A stretch of DNA of 64,000 nucleotides, taken from contig NZ_JAENRR010000004.1 in assembly GCF_016612505.1 (NCBI RefSeq), positions 1-64,000 on the forward strand. The letters are read 5' to 3'. The notes below the pieces were generated by a model. That model was not told the origin of the DNA. It saw only the letters and a program-made list of their open reading frames with translations, and did no database searches. The stretch is from Carboxylicivirga marina. GTDB lineage: Bacteria; Bacteroidota; Bacteroidia; Bacteroidales; Marinilabiliaceae. Positions 40,528 through 48,711 of this stretch are shown here, piece by piece (the first letter of the stretch is position 1; each line of letters starts with the position of its first letter). Made by a program: the position numbers and the translations under genes.

Positions 40528-43500
40528 TTAAAATGTTACTTGCATACCAACTAAGTAGGTTGATACGGGTGGATAATATGATGGACGCCCATCATATGTT
40601 TCAGGATCTAAACCACTTTCTACATCAGTAACAGTAAATAAGTTGGTACCTCCTACATACAGGCGCAAGCGTTCAATTTGAAGCTTCTCCAATACATTTT
40701 GATTAAATGAATAACCTATCTGAAGATTCTTCATACGGAAATAAGACGCATTTCTAATCCAGAAATCATTGTACAAGTAATTATTCTTGTTTGATGCATC
40801 TTCTAAACGAGGAAAAGAAGCGTTAGGATTATCCGGTGTCCAGCGATCAAGAGCTCGAGTTGTTGTGAAAATTTCAAAGTTAGGACCTTCATTAGGCGCA
40901 CCATAGAAATAGTTTTCGGCTTGTGCCACACCCTGGAACATCGCATTCAAATCAAATCCTTTATAGCGCATGTTCAAATCAATGCTATAAGTGTAACGTG
41001 GAATGTCCGAACCAATGATGGTACGATCTTCATCATTAATAACTTCATCTCCATTTATGTCAACTAACTTGATGTCACCAGGTTTTAAATCGGCGTGGTT
41101 AGGCTGTTGTGGAGCATCATCAATTTCTTGTTGCGACTGGAATAAACCATCCGACTTGTAACCATAAAGTGCCCACACAGCTTCACCTTCTTGTAGTATA
41201 TTCCAACCACTAATAACAGCTTCCTGTCCAGCTAAACTTATTACTTCGTTTTTAATATCCGATAAGTTGAAACCTACACCATACTCAAACTCGCCAATAC
41301 GGTTCTGGTGAGTGATAGATACTTCCCATCCGGTATTACGAATGTTACCCACATTTGATTCTGAAGGAGCCAGACCAACCATGGTTGAAATCGGTAAGGT
41401 CATTAACACATCATGCGTATCTTTTTGGAACCAATCGGCAACTACACCTAATTTACCTTGCCACATAGTTAAGTCAAATCCAATATCTAAAATTTGAGTT
41501 GTTTCCCATGTAATGTCTTCATTGGCATAGTACCATTGAGAATAACCAGTAGCTTCATTATTACCAAAGTTGTAATGGAATGGCCTAAAATTATTCCATC
41601 TATCATAATAACCTGTGGAAACTGGTGATGTAAATTTATAGTAGCCAATATCTTGATTACCCAACTCACCCCATGAAGCACGCAATTTGAGGTTATCAAG
41701 AAAATCAGTTCCAGCTAAGAAATCTTCTTCTGACACACGCCAGCCTGCTGAGAAAGATGGAAAGAATCCCCACTTGTTACCTTCGGCAAAACGAGATGAA
41801 CCATCGTAACGGAAGTTAGCTTCCAACAGATATTTTTGATTATAATCATAATTCAAACGACCAAAATAAGAAACCAAAGCCCAATCAGCACGATAGCCTG
41901 AATTATCTTTAGTCTCAGCATCACCTGTATTTAATTCAGCATTAGCTGGGCTATAAATATTATTTCGCGACCCTGACAAGAAGTATTCTAAATGCTCTAT
42001 TGCTTCAAAACCGGCTAATGCCTTAAAACCGTGGCTCCCTATAGTTTTATTATAATTTAACAAAGAACGAAAGTTTGATTCTTGCTCTTGCCAACGACTA
42101 TCTGTTAATTGACTTGGATTCCAGGTATAAAGTGGCTCTTCATTATCCTCATTAATTGGATCCATGAATTCATATTCAGCCTGGAACCTATGAGAACGAT
42201 TATTTAACGTTTTATAGGATACATCAGTGGTCCATTTCAAACCTGTCATTACCTGGTAGTCAAATCCAGCCTTGATATTTAACAACTCTCTCTGCTCTTC
42301 CGTCTCTCCACCAACTTCAAGAGCTGCCAAAGGACTTTGGTTATCCTTATTCAAGCCATATAATCCATTAGGATATTTTGATAAGAATACTGGCGAAGTA
42401 CCTACAATATTACTAATTGCTGAATTAACACGTGTTGGTTTTTCGTTATCTCTACGATTGAAACTGATGTCAGCACGCATATTTAAACGATCGTTAACAA
42501 TGAAGTCAGTGTTCAAACGTAAACCATAACGCTTGGTATTGATATTCTTAAGCATACCATCCTGATCCAACAAATTCATTGACAATGCGACACGTGCCTT
42601 TTCTGTTCCTCCACTCACACGCAATGCATGGTTTTGCATTGGTGCTGTTTCGTAAAGTTCTTCAAATAAATTCGTATATGGATAATTCACAGGATCTGTG
42701 CCTGAAACAGTCTTATCAATATAATCCTGAGAATACTTTGGAGCACGACCAGCATTAACTTTGGCTTCGTTCACCAACATCAGGTAGTCGGCAGCACTCA
42801 CCGATTCAGGTAAAGTAGCGGGCGTTTGCCATCCCATATGACCATCATAGGTTACTTTAAAATCGCCTTCTTTACCACGTTTAGTTGTAATTAAGATAAC
42901 ACCATTGGCGGCACGAGAACCATAAATAGAACTTGAAGCTGCATCCTTCAGTACCGATACACTTTCAATATCTGTTGGGTTAACTTCTTTAATTGGCATT
43001 TCAATTCCATCCACAAGAACCAAAGGATCACTACCTGCTGATAAAGAAGTATTTCCCCTAATTTTTATACTAACATCTTCGGACCCTGGAACACCACCTC
43101 GATCAATTACAGTAACCCCCGTAGCCGCACCTTGTAACGCCAGTCGCGTATCGGTTACTGTTCTTTTTGATAGTTCTTCACCTTTTACTGCCGATACAGA
43201 ACCTGTTAGATTAGCTTTCTTCTGCGTGCCATAACCTACAACTACCACTTCATTCAAATCGGTTACTTCTTCAACCAGAGTAACATCAATAGATGTACGT
43301 CCGGCAACTGAAATAGTCTGTGTTTCAAAACCAATAAATGAGTATAATAAAACTGATCCTTCCTCAACATTTTGTAAGGAATAAGTACCATCAATACCCG
43401 TTATTGTTCCAGTAGTTGTTCCTTCAATTGAAACGGTTACTCCTGGTAAAGGCTCTCCGTTAACATCAGTTACTGTTCCTGAAACAGTTAGACCTTGCTG

Positions 43501-43887
43501 AGCTGAAGTATTTACTGTCGATTGTCTGGGTACAATCACCATATTATCATCAATCATCCGATAGGTTAACCCTGTGTCTTTTAACACTGCATCCATAATT
43601 TCAGCTACGGTTGCTGACTGGGTTTCAAAATCGACAGTACTTCCCTGAGGAATCATTTCGGTTTGGAAATAGATATCAATTCCCAAATCCGTTTGAATTT
43701 GTTTTAGGGCTTCTTCAATCGTTGCATTCTTCAGTTTCAACGACACATTCTTATTCTGTGAATAAGTACTGGCCGATAAATTCATCAACGTAACGATAAG
43801 CATTACCATGGTTAATCTCATAACCTTGACGATTTTAGTTGTCGTTCTCTCTTTGAAGAGAAAACAACAGTTCCACTTTTTTTTCAT
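40528..43887 (-). CDS. susC: SusC-family TonB-dependent transducer with STN domain (PUL B)
   Basis: TonB-dependent outer-membrane glycan importer that also signals to the anti-sigma factor. The 1119-residue product has a long basic N-terminus and signal (to about 43), then an STN (secretin/TonB short N-terminal) domain (about 48-115, VSLKLKNATIEEALKQIQTD and MIDDNMVIVPR), a carboxypeptidase-D-like domain (LTVSGTVTDVNGEPLPGVTV), plug (LNEVVVVGYGTQKKANLTGS; SSIYGSRAANGVILITTK) and barrel ending VGMQVTF. The STN domain is the one expected when a FecR/ECF-sigma pair lies next door, as it does here; the other two SusC proteins in this window lack it. It follows the fecR-like gene by 89 bp. Confidence 0.96.
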   Translation of the reverse strand: MKKKWNCCFLFKERTTTKIVKVMRLTMVMLIVTLMNLSASTYSQNKNVSLKLKNATIEEALKQIQTDLGIDIYFQTEMIPQGSTVDFETQSATVAEIMDAVLKDTGLTYRMIDDNMVIVPRQSTVNTSAQQGLTVSGTVTDVNGEPLPGVTVSIEGTTTGTITGIDGTYSLQNVEEGSVLLYSFIGFETQTISVAGRTSIDVTLVEEVTDLNEVVVVGYGTQKKANLTGSVSAVKGEELSKRTVTDTRLALQGAATGVTVIDRGGVPGSEDVSIKIRGNTSLSAGSDPLVLVDGIEMPIKEVNPTDIESVSVLKDAASSSIYGSRAANGVILITTKRGKEGDFKVTYDGHMGWQTPATLPESVSAADYLMLVNEAKVNAGRAPKYSQDYIDKTVSGTDPVNYPYTNLFEELYETAPMQNHALRVSGGTEKARVALSMNLLDQDGMLKNINTKRYGLRLNTDFIVNDRLNMRADISFNRRDNEKPTRVNSAISNIVGTSPVFLSKYPNGLYGLNKDNQSPLAALEVGGETEEQRELLNIKAGFDYQVMTGLKWTTDVSYKTLNNRSHRFQAEYEFMDPINEDNEEPLYTWNPSQLTDSRWQEQESNFRSLLNYNKTIGSHGFKALAGFEAIEHLEYFLSGSRNNIYSPANAELNTGDAETKDNSGYRADWALVSYFGRLNYDYNQKYLLEANFRYDGSSRFAEGNKWGFFPSFSAGWRVSEEDFLAGTDFLDNLKLRASWGELGNQDIGYYKFTSPVSTGYYDRWNNFRPFHYNFGNNEATGYSQWYYANEDITWETTQILDIGFDLTMWQGKLGVVADWFQKDTHDVLMTLPISTMVGLAPSESNVGNIRNTGWEVSITHQNRIGEFEYGVGFNLSDIKNEVISLAGQEAVISGWNILQEGEAVWALYGYKSDGLFQSQQEIDDAPQQPNHADLKPGDIKLVDINGDEVINDEDRTIIGSDIPRYTYSIDLNMRYKGFDLNAMFQGVAQAENYFYGAPNEGPNFEIFTTTRALDRWTPDNPNASFPRLEDASNKNNYLYNDFWIRNASYFRMKNLQIGYSFNQNVLEKLQIERLRLYVGGTNLFTVTDVESGLDPETYDGRPSYYPPVSTYLVGMQVTF

Positions 43888-43913
43888 AAATTTGTATTGT
43901 TAAATTACTATTG

Positions 43914-43969
43914 TGATGTCCTGCAAGACATCATTAGTTGATCGGGAAATGTTGGTAGCATCTCCCGAT
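43914..43969. other. Two small inverted repeats between the anti-sigma gene and susC
   Basis: TGATGTC-CTGCAA-GACATCA (43914-43933) and ATCGGGA...TCCCGAT (43941-43947 with 43963-43969) lie in the 89-bp spacer upstream of the PUL B susC. The first is in the right place for a regulator or leader structure; neither carries a T-run on the minus strand. Confidence 0.4.
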
Positions 43970-43976
43970 TTTTCGT

Positions 43977-44963
43977 TTATCTCATTCGCTCAATTGTTAC
44001 TATTTGTCCTTTAACTGTGTATTTCATAGGCACCATTACTTTGATTAATTCAAAGGTCTCATCAATGGTAGCAGAACGTTTAAGTACGCCATTAAAGTGT
44101 ACGCCTTTAAAATCTGCCGGATTCCATTTCACCTTTACATTATGCCATCTTTCTATTACTGCTATTATCTCGTCGAGCGAGGCGTCTTCATACATATAAC
44201 GTCCTAAAGCCCACTGTTTCACCTCTGTGATATCAACAGTCTTTTCTTCGACATCCCCCAGCTGATTATCGTAAATTACCTGCATACCGGGTTTAAGAGT
44301 GATGTGCCTTGCTTCCATTTCCCAACGAACAATCCCTTCCTCCAGAGTAGTAATCATTTTGTTTTCATGCTCATAAGCCCTGATATTAAAGATGGTTCCC
44401 AGCACCTTAACTTTTTGCTTTCCAGAAGTAACAGAGAATTCCAAATCTTTATTCGTACTCACATCAAAATACCCTTCGCCATTTAAAGCTACGTTGCGAT
44501 TGTTAATACCAAAATCCAGAGGTACAGTCAGGGTTGATCCTTCATTAAGCATCACCTTTGAACCATCGGCCAGGGTAATATTACTTACTTGTCCAAATGG
44601 AGCTTTGAATACATGTGAGCCAGCAACCATAGCATTACCCGATTGCATCGATTCGTATACATGACCAATTAAAAAAGCAATAACGATCGACGCTGCGACT
44701 GCAATCGCTCCAACTATCCGTTTAAACTTTAGTGTTCTGGTAGAAGCGAAAGGTATTTTTGCGGCCAATGTATCCCATTCCTTGCCTTCATTATATTTTA
44801 AAGCGTTAGATTTTGAAGCAGTATAATCCCAAATATCCTTTAACTGAATATATTGACGGAACAAGGCCTTATCACTCTTAATCTGCTTGTTAACAGCCTG
44901 ATATTCCGAAGCACTAAGCTCCCCTTTAATAAACTGGATTAATATATCTTGATTGACTTCCAT
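43977..44963 (-). CDS. FecR-family anti-sigma factor
   Basis: Inner-membrane anti-sigma factor that holds the divergent ECF sigma factor until the SusC transporter senses its glycan. The 328-residue protein has a cytoplasmic N-terminal sigma-binding part (about 1-80, DILIQFIKGELSASEYQAVN), one transmembrane helix (about 85-103, IVGAIAVAASIVIAFLIGHV), the FecR domain (about 120-220, VFKAPFGQVSNITLADGSKV and LNGEGYFDVS) and a C-terminal STN-like domain (about 255-327, MYEDASLDEIIAVIERW), which contacts the STN domain of SusC. Transcribed away from the sigma gene, with susC directly downstream. Confidence 0.95.
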   Translation of the reverse strand: MEVNQDILIQFIKGELSASEYQAVNKQIKSDKALFRQYIQLKDIWDYTASKSNALKYNEGKEWDTLAAKIPFASTRTLKFKRIVGAIAVAASIVIAFLIGHVYESMQSGNAMVAGSHVFKAPFGQVSNITLADGSKVMLNEGSTLTVPLDFGINNRNVALNGEGYFDVSTNKDLEFSVTSGKQKVKVLGTIFNIRAYEHENKMITTLEEGIVRWEMEARHITLKPGMQVIYDNQLGDVEEKTVDITEVKQWALGRYMYEDASLDEIIAVIERWHNVKVKWNPADFKGVHFNGVLKRSATIDETFELIKVMVPMKYTVKGQIVTIERMR

Positions 44964-45045
44964 TGACGTTCTTTTATAGTATGTTCCAAAAAGTAGCAGT
45001 CACCCTACCTCAAAAAGTTAATTTTTTTAAATTTTTGTTACACTC

Positions 45046-45074
45046 TTGTAATTTTAGGGGAATCCGTATATTTG
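45046..45074 (+). promoter_or_regulatory. Promoter of the ECF sigma factor gene
   Basis: TTG at 45046-45048, then 18 bp, then TATATTTG at 45067-45074, matching the Bacteroidota -33 TTG / -7 TAnnTTTG pattern. The ATG at 45090 lies only 16 bases further, so the leader is about 10 bases, nearly leaderless. Confidence 0.6.
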
Positions 45075-45089
45075 ACGCCACTAAAAAAC

Positions 45090-45662
45090 ATGAATCCATC
45101 TGAAAGAATCATATTGCAAGCCGTTGAAAGTGGCGATGTGACTATCTATCGGGAGTTATTCTCCCGGTATTCAAAGTCGTTGTTCTACTATGCCTGTAAA
45201 TTTATCTCGGAAGATGAGGCTCGTGATGTTGTGCAAGAGGTATTTATGGCATTATGGCAACAACGTATCGATTTAAATATTACTACATCGTTAAACAGTT
45301 ACTTATTTGGGGTTACGCGTAACAAGTGCCTTAAAGTCATCCGACAAAAAGCAAAAAATGAGCAGAATGAACTTTCAATAATGGAAGTTGAATATTTTCA
45401 AGATGACGATAACTCAATAAACAGTATTATTGAGCAGGAGCTTAGTGACACATACAAAGTGGCACTTGACAAACTTCCTCCCAAATGTCTTGAAGTATTT
45501 TTAATGAGTCGTAATGAAGAGCTCAAAAACAAAGAGATTGCAGCCCAACTCAATATCAGTGAAAAAGCGGTTGAGAAACACATCAGCAAAGCATTGAAAC
45601 ACCTGCGAACAGAACTGAAGGAGTATCTTCCTATTTTTTGCTATTTATCACAGTTTATATAA
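45090..45662 (+). CDS. ECF-type RNA polymerase sigma factor (PUL B)
   Basis: Sigma-70 family ECF sigma factor of about 190 residues that directs RNA polymerase to the PUL B promoters. I use the ATG at 45090 (MNPSERIILQAVESGD); a longer frame needs a TTG start that overlaps the promoter box. Region 2 reads YRELFSRYSKSLFYYACKFI, EDEARDVVQEVFMALWQQR and LNSYLFGVTRNKCLKVIRQK; region 4 reads LDKLPPKCLEVFLMSRNEEL and KNKEIAAQLNISEKAVEKHI, the -35-recognising helix-turn-helix. Divergent from the FecR-like gene, the usual arrangement. It is the only large plus-strand gene left of the tRNA fragment. Confidence 0.95.
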   Translation: MNPSERIILQAVESGDVTIYRELFSRYSKSLFYYACKFISEDEARDVVQEVFMALWQQRIDLNITTSLNSYLFGVTRNKCLKVIRQKAKNEQNELSIMEVEYFQDDDNSINSIIEQELSDTYKVALDKLPPKCLEVFLMSRNEELKNKEIAAQLNISEKAVEKHISKALKHLRTELKEYLPIFCYLSQFI

Positions 45663-45689
45663 AAATACCAAGATATATTGGAGCTGTAA

Positions 45690-45722
45690 AAAAGAAAAGC
45701 ACTTACATTTCTGTAAGTGCTT
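45690..45722 (-). terminator. Terminator downstream of the tRNA-Met fragment
   Basis: AAGCACTTACA (45697-45707) and TGTAAGTGCTT (45712-45722) form a perfect 11-bp stem with a 4-base loop. On the minus strand it is followed by TTCTTTTTTT. It begins 9 bases past the tRNA CCA-side end, so it is probably the original tRNA terminator; it may also stop the converging sigma factor transcript. Confidence 0.8.
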
Positions 45723-45730
45723 ATTTCTGA

Positions 45731-45775
<45 letters not shown>

Positions 45776-45842
45776 CTATGCAAAATGGATATTATATTAA
45801 ACTAAATAAAATCAATATGTACTGATTATCTGCAATATACAT

Positions 45843-45850
45843 TATATTTG
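45843..45850 (+). promoter_or_regulatory. Candidate -7 element of the integrase gene
   Basis: TATATTTG fits TAnnTTTG and lies 66 bases before the integrase ATG. No clear -33 TTG is found at the usual distance, so this is tentative. Confidence 0.4.
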
Positions 45851-45883
45851 TATTTAAAGCGATTTAAATGAAATCAAACTACT

Positions 45884-45905
45884 AAGTGCAAATTAAGTGC
45901 AAATT
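45884..45905 (+). repeat. Two tandem 11-bp repeats next to the integrase gene
   Basis: AAGTGCAAATT occurs at 45884-45894 and again, unchanged, at 45895-45905, just before the integrase start and about 110 bases inside the tRNA junction. Short direct repeats in this position are often arm-type integrase or excisionase binding sites. Confidence 0.5.
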
Positions 45906-45916
45906 TTTGGAGCCCT

Positions 45917-47137
45917 ATGAATACAAGTATTGTCATCACATTGGATACACGCAGAGAGAAAAGAGATGGTACTTACCCAATCACCTTTCGACTATGTCAT
46001 TTTCAGAAAACAGTAACCATTTCAACAGGCTATAGTGTGCCAGAAAAGTTCTGGGATGAAAAGAATCGACGAATTAAAACACATTATAAAGGGATCGAAA
46101 ACGTTCTAAGGGTAAATAATTTTCTGGAAAAAGAACGCGCACGTCACATTGACCAAATAACTATCCTTAAGGATAAAAAGGAATTGGCTTATCTTTCAAT
46201 CCAAGAACTAAAACAAAAGCTTGTTCCTAAAAAAAATTACCAAACCTTCTTTACCTATTCACAGCAGTTGATTGATTCAATGATAGAGCAAAATAGAATA
46301 GGCACTGCTCGCAGCTATAAAACAGCTGTCAACTCTGTAAAGAAATTTCGGAAAGAAAAGGATTTTAAATTTAATGAGCTCAACTATCGTTTCTTACAAG
46401 ATTACGAGGCCTACTTTATAAAAAACGGATACACGGTCAATGGCTTTGCCTCATTTATGCGTACTGTCAGAGCAATCTATAACAAAGCAATCAAAGACGG
46501 CATTGCAGAAAAGGAAGGTTATCCTTTTGATCGATTCTCTATTAAAACTGAACCAACCAAGAAAAGAGCTATTAGTCTGGAATCCCTTCAAAAGATTGCA
46601 AATCTCAAGTTCAAGCCAGGCTCCGCTTTGTTTAAATCTCGTAACTATTTTATGATGAGTTTTTACCTGATGGGAGCATCTTTTACGGACTTGGCGCACC
46701 TTAAAGTAAAGAACATAGTTGATGGTCGTATCCAATACAAAAGACAAAAAACTGGAAAACATTACGACATAAAAATATCACCACAACTGCAGATAATTCT
46801 TGATTATTACACAAAAGATAAGTCAAAAGAAGAATATATCTTGCCGGTAATTCGCAGTGAAGATCCTATTACTCAATATAAGCACATACTTCGAGCCAGG
46901 AAGAAATACAATAAACGTTTACGTTTGATTGCAGAAAATGCCGGAATTGAGACTAAGTTAACCTCATATGTAGCGCGTCATACATTTGCATCTTTAGCTA
47001 ATAACATGGCTATTCCGGTTACTGCAATTAGTGAAATGTTGGGGCATCAGAAATTAAGCACTACTCAAATTTATTTAGCAAGTCTAAACAAGAAGATTAT
47101 TGACAACTATAATGATGAGGTTATTTCATTGATATGA
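45917..47137 (+). CDS. int: Tyrosine recombinase (phage-type integrase)
   Basis: Site-specific recombinase that integrates and excises an element, here most likely at tRNA-Met. 406 residues: an N-terminal arm-binding domain (about 1-95), SAM-like core-binding domain (about 100-205, YKTAVNSVKKFRKEKDFKFN), and catalytic domain (about 215-400). Catalytic residues: Lys in KTGKHYDI, Arg354-His355 in YVARHTFAS, His377 in LGHQKLS and nucleophile Tyr386 in TTQIYLAS. The first catalytic Arg is not in its usual place: LMGASFTDLAHL has Met where many Bacteroidota relatives have Arg, although other relatives also lack it. The upstream GGAG, 5 bases before the ATG, is a rare Shine-Dalgarno-like site in this window. 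Reads away from the attachment site into the element. Confidence 0.93.
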   Translation: MNTSIVITLDTRREKRDGTYPITFRLCHFQKTVTISTGYSVPEKFWDEKNRRIKTHYKGIENVLRVNNFLEKERARHIDQITILKDKKELAYLSIQELKQKLVPKKNYQTFFTYSQQLIDSMIEQNRIGTARSYKTAVNSVKKFRKEKDFKFNELNYRFLQDYEAYFIKNGYTVNGFASFMRTVRAIYNKAIKDGIAEKEGYPFDRFSIKTEPTKKRAISLESLQKIANLKFKPGSALFKSRNYFMMSFYLMGASFTDLAHLKVKNIVDGRIQYKRQKTGKHYDIKISPQLQIILDYYTKDKSKEEYILPVIRSEDPITQYKHILRARKKYNKRLRLIAENAGIETKLTSYVARHTFASLANNMAIPVTAISEMLGHQKLSTTQIYLASLNKKIIDNYNDEVISLI

Positions 47138-47229
47138 TGATAGATTTCATTAACTGAATTTAGCTATATTTTCATAAAGTATAATAGTGGCGTGGTGTTT
47201 ATAAAACAACCAAAGGATAACATACGTAC

Positions 47230-47829
47230 ATGTCTGATCCATCCAATAGAATTCTTTTTCAGTTCAGAAATTATATATTTGCAATTCGCGAATCGCGAAT
47301 TAAATTTGAGTTTATGAAAAAGCATAATGGAATGCGGCCGCAAGATATTGTGGTTTTATTGAAAATATCGACTATCGGAAATGATGAATGGCTAAATAAA
47401 GATTTAGCGTATTCGCTAAATATTAGTGCATCAGAAATTTCAGAAGCATTACACCGTTGCAAAGTTGCCCGACTCATTGATTCTAAGAAGAGAAAAGTAC
47501 ATAAGAAGTCCTTCCTAGAATTCCTGATCTATGGATTAAAATATGTGTTTCCTACAGAACCTGGTGCGATTGTTAGAGGTATTCCTACAGCACATTCAGC
47601 TTCCCCAATCAAAGAGCATATTAATGCTGGAGGTGGTGATTACGTTTGGCCCTATGCTAATGGCAAACTTCGAGGTCAGGAAATTGAACCACTGTATAAA
47701 AATCTTCCAGATGTGGTAAAATGTGACCAACAGTTATATGAGTTATTAGTCATCATTGACACAATTCGGGTTGGAAGAGCACGAGAAATTAGTATTGGAA
47801 TTAAGGAACTGAAGAAAAGGATACAATAA
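47230..47829 (+). CDS. Winged-helix DNA-binding protein of unknown role
   Basis: 199 residues, soluble, no signal. The centre (about 38-95) reads RPQDIVVLLKISTIGNDEWL, then DLAYSLNISASEISEALHRC and KVARLIDSKKRKVHKKSFLEF, a winged helix-turn-helix of MarR-like shape. The C-terminal half contains GAIVRGIPTAHSASPIKEH and WPYANGKLRGQEIEPLYKNL, conserved-looking but unknown to me. An alternative start at 47314 (MKKHNGMRPQDIV) would put a 19-bp palindrome (47283-47301) just ahead of the gene. It sits between the integrase and AbiE genes, so probably an element-borne regulator. Confidence 0.6.
   Translation: MSDPSNRILFQFRNYIFAIRESRIKFEFMKKHNGMRPQDIVVLLKISTIGNDEWLNKDLAYSLNISASEISEALHRCKVARLIDSKKRKVHKKSFLEFLIYGLKYVFPTEPGAIVRGIPTAHSASPIKEHINAGGGDYVWPYANGKLRGQEIEPLYKNLPDVVKCDQQLYELLVIIDTIRVGRAREISIGIKELKKRIQ
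47283..47301. promoter_or_regulatory. 19-bp perfect palindrome at the start of the winged-helix gene
   Basis: AATTCGCGA-A-TCGCGAATT: 9-bp arms around one base. It lies in the first 25 codons of the longer frame, or 12 bases before the alternative ATG at 47314. The symmetry fits a homodimeric winged-helix repressor site, so it may be an autoregulatory operator. Confidence 0.4.
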
Positions 47830-47928
47830 ATTTCCAATCCCGATAAATCAGGATTGAAAGAAAGTTTAAAGGATTGTGAAGGATATCATTGGACACAACT
47901 ATACCCACCACTAATCACCCTTTCAAAA

Positions 47929-47956
47929 GTCCAGTTTTTTAACTAATAAACTGGAC
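47929..47956 (+). promoter_or_regulatory. Operator-like inverted repeat in the AbiE promoter
   Basis: GTCCAGTTT (47929-47937) and AAACTGGAC (47948-47956) are perfect 9-bp arms with a 10-bp spacer. They end 8 bases before the TATATTTG (-7) box at 47965-47972 and so cover the -33 region. AbiEi antitoxins are known to repress their own operon by binding inverted repeats in the promoter. Confidence 0.65.
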
Positions 47957-47964
47957 ATTTTGTA

Positions 47965-47972
47965 TATATTTG
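47965..47972 (+). promoter_or_regulatory. -7 element of the AbiE operon
   Basis: TATATTTG matches the Bacteroidota TAnnTTTG box, 16 bases before the ATG at 47989, and sits directly beside the inverted repeat. Confidence 0.55.
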
Positions 47973-47988
47973 CAATAAGGATTACGCT

Positions 47989-48711
47989 ATGAAAACTACT
48001 GAATACATTGCAAATACAATAGATAGGTTGCCCAAAGGATATATATTCACCTATGCTGACTTTATAACCGAGGTAAATAAGAGAGAAGCTATTATTAAAG
48101 CCCTTAATAGAATGGTGGTATCTGGAAAGATAGCGAAGCTGTCCAAGGGAAAATATTACAAGCCGGAAACAACCCCCTTTGGAAACTTAGAGCCTCCGCA
48201 ATATCAAATAGTTAAGGACCTCTTAGAAGAAAATGGAAGGATTGTAGGTTATTTAACTGGATATAGTATCTATAACCAATTAGGTTTAACTACTCAAGTT
48301 GGTAATGTTATTCAAATAGGAAAAAACACAATTCGTCCTGGCTTTAAACGTGAAAGATATTCAATCTCATTTATTCGCCAGAATAATACTATTACTAAGG
48401 AAAATATCCCTCTATTGCAGATGTTAGATGCTATCCGCTACATAAAGAAAATACCTGATACAACGATAGAAGCTTCTGTGAAGCGTTTAATTTCGATTGT
48501 GAAAGGGCTTAACAGTAATGATAAATCAACAATAGCCAGATTAGCTCTAAAGTATCCTCCATCTGTTAGGGCTACACTGGGAGCTATCTTGGCTACCGTT
48601 AACTTTGGTAATTTAGACCAATTGTACAAGTCTCTTAATCCGATTACTAAATACAAACTGGGTGGCTTGGATAATATTCTTCCTTACGCTGAAAAATGGA
48701 ATATCGTATGA
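47989..48711 (+). CDS. AbiEi-family antitoxin (DUF6088-like)
   Basis: Antitoxin and transcriptional repressor of a type IV toxin-antitoxin, phage-defence pair. 240 residues: an N-terminal winged helix (about 5-55, TEYIANTIDRLPKGYIFTYA and IIKALNRMVVSGKIAKLSKG, then KYYKP) followed by the AbiEi-like domain (about 60-175, RIVGYLTGYSIYNQLGLTTQ) and a helical tail. AbiEi proteins neutralise the partner without direct stable binding and repress the operon. The stop codon overlaps the toxin gene's start (ATGA at 48708-48711), indicating translational coupling. The operator-like repeat lies just upstream. Confidence 0.85.
   Translation: MKTTEYIANTIDRLPKGYIFTYADFITEVNKREAIIKALNRMVVSGKIAKLSKGKYYKPETTPFGNLEPPQYQIVKDLLEENGRIVGYLTGYSIYNQLGLTTQVGNVIQIGKNTIRPGFKRERYSISFIRQNNTITKENIPLLQMLDAIRYIKKIPDTTIEASVKRLISIVKGLNSNDKSTIARLALKYPPSVRATLGAILATVNFGNLDQLYKSLNPITKYKLGGLDNILPYAEKWNIV

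Noticed and set aside
45072-45089. TTG start for the ECF sigma gene
   Set aside because: This TTG is part of the TATATTTG promoter box, and the ATG at 45090 gives the normal family N-terminus.
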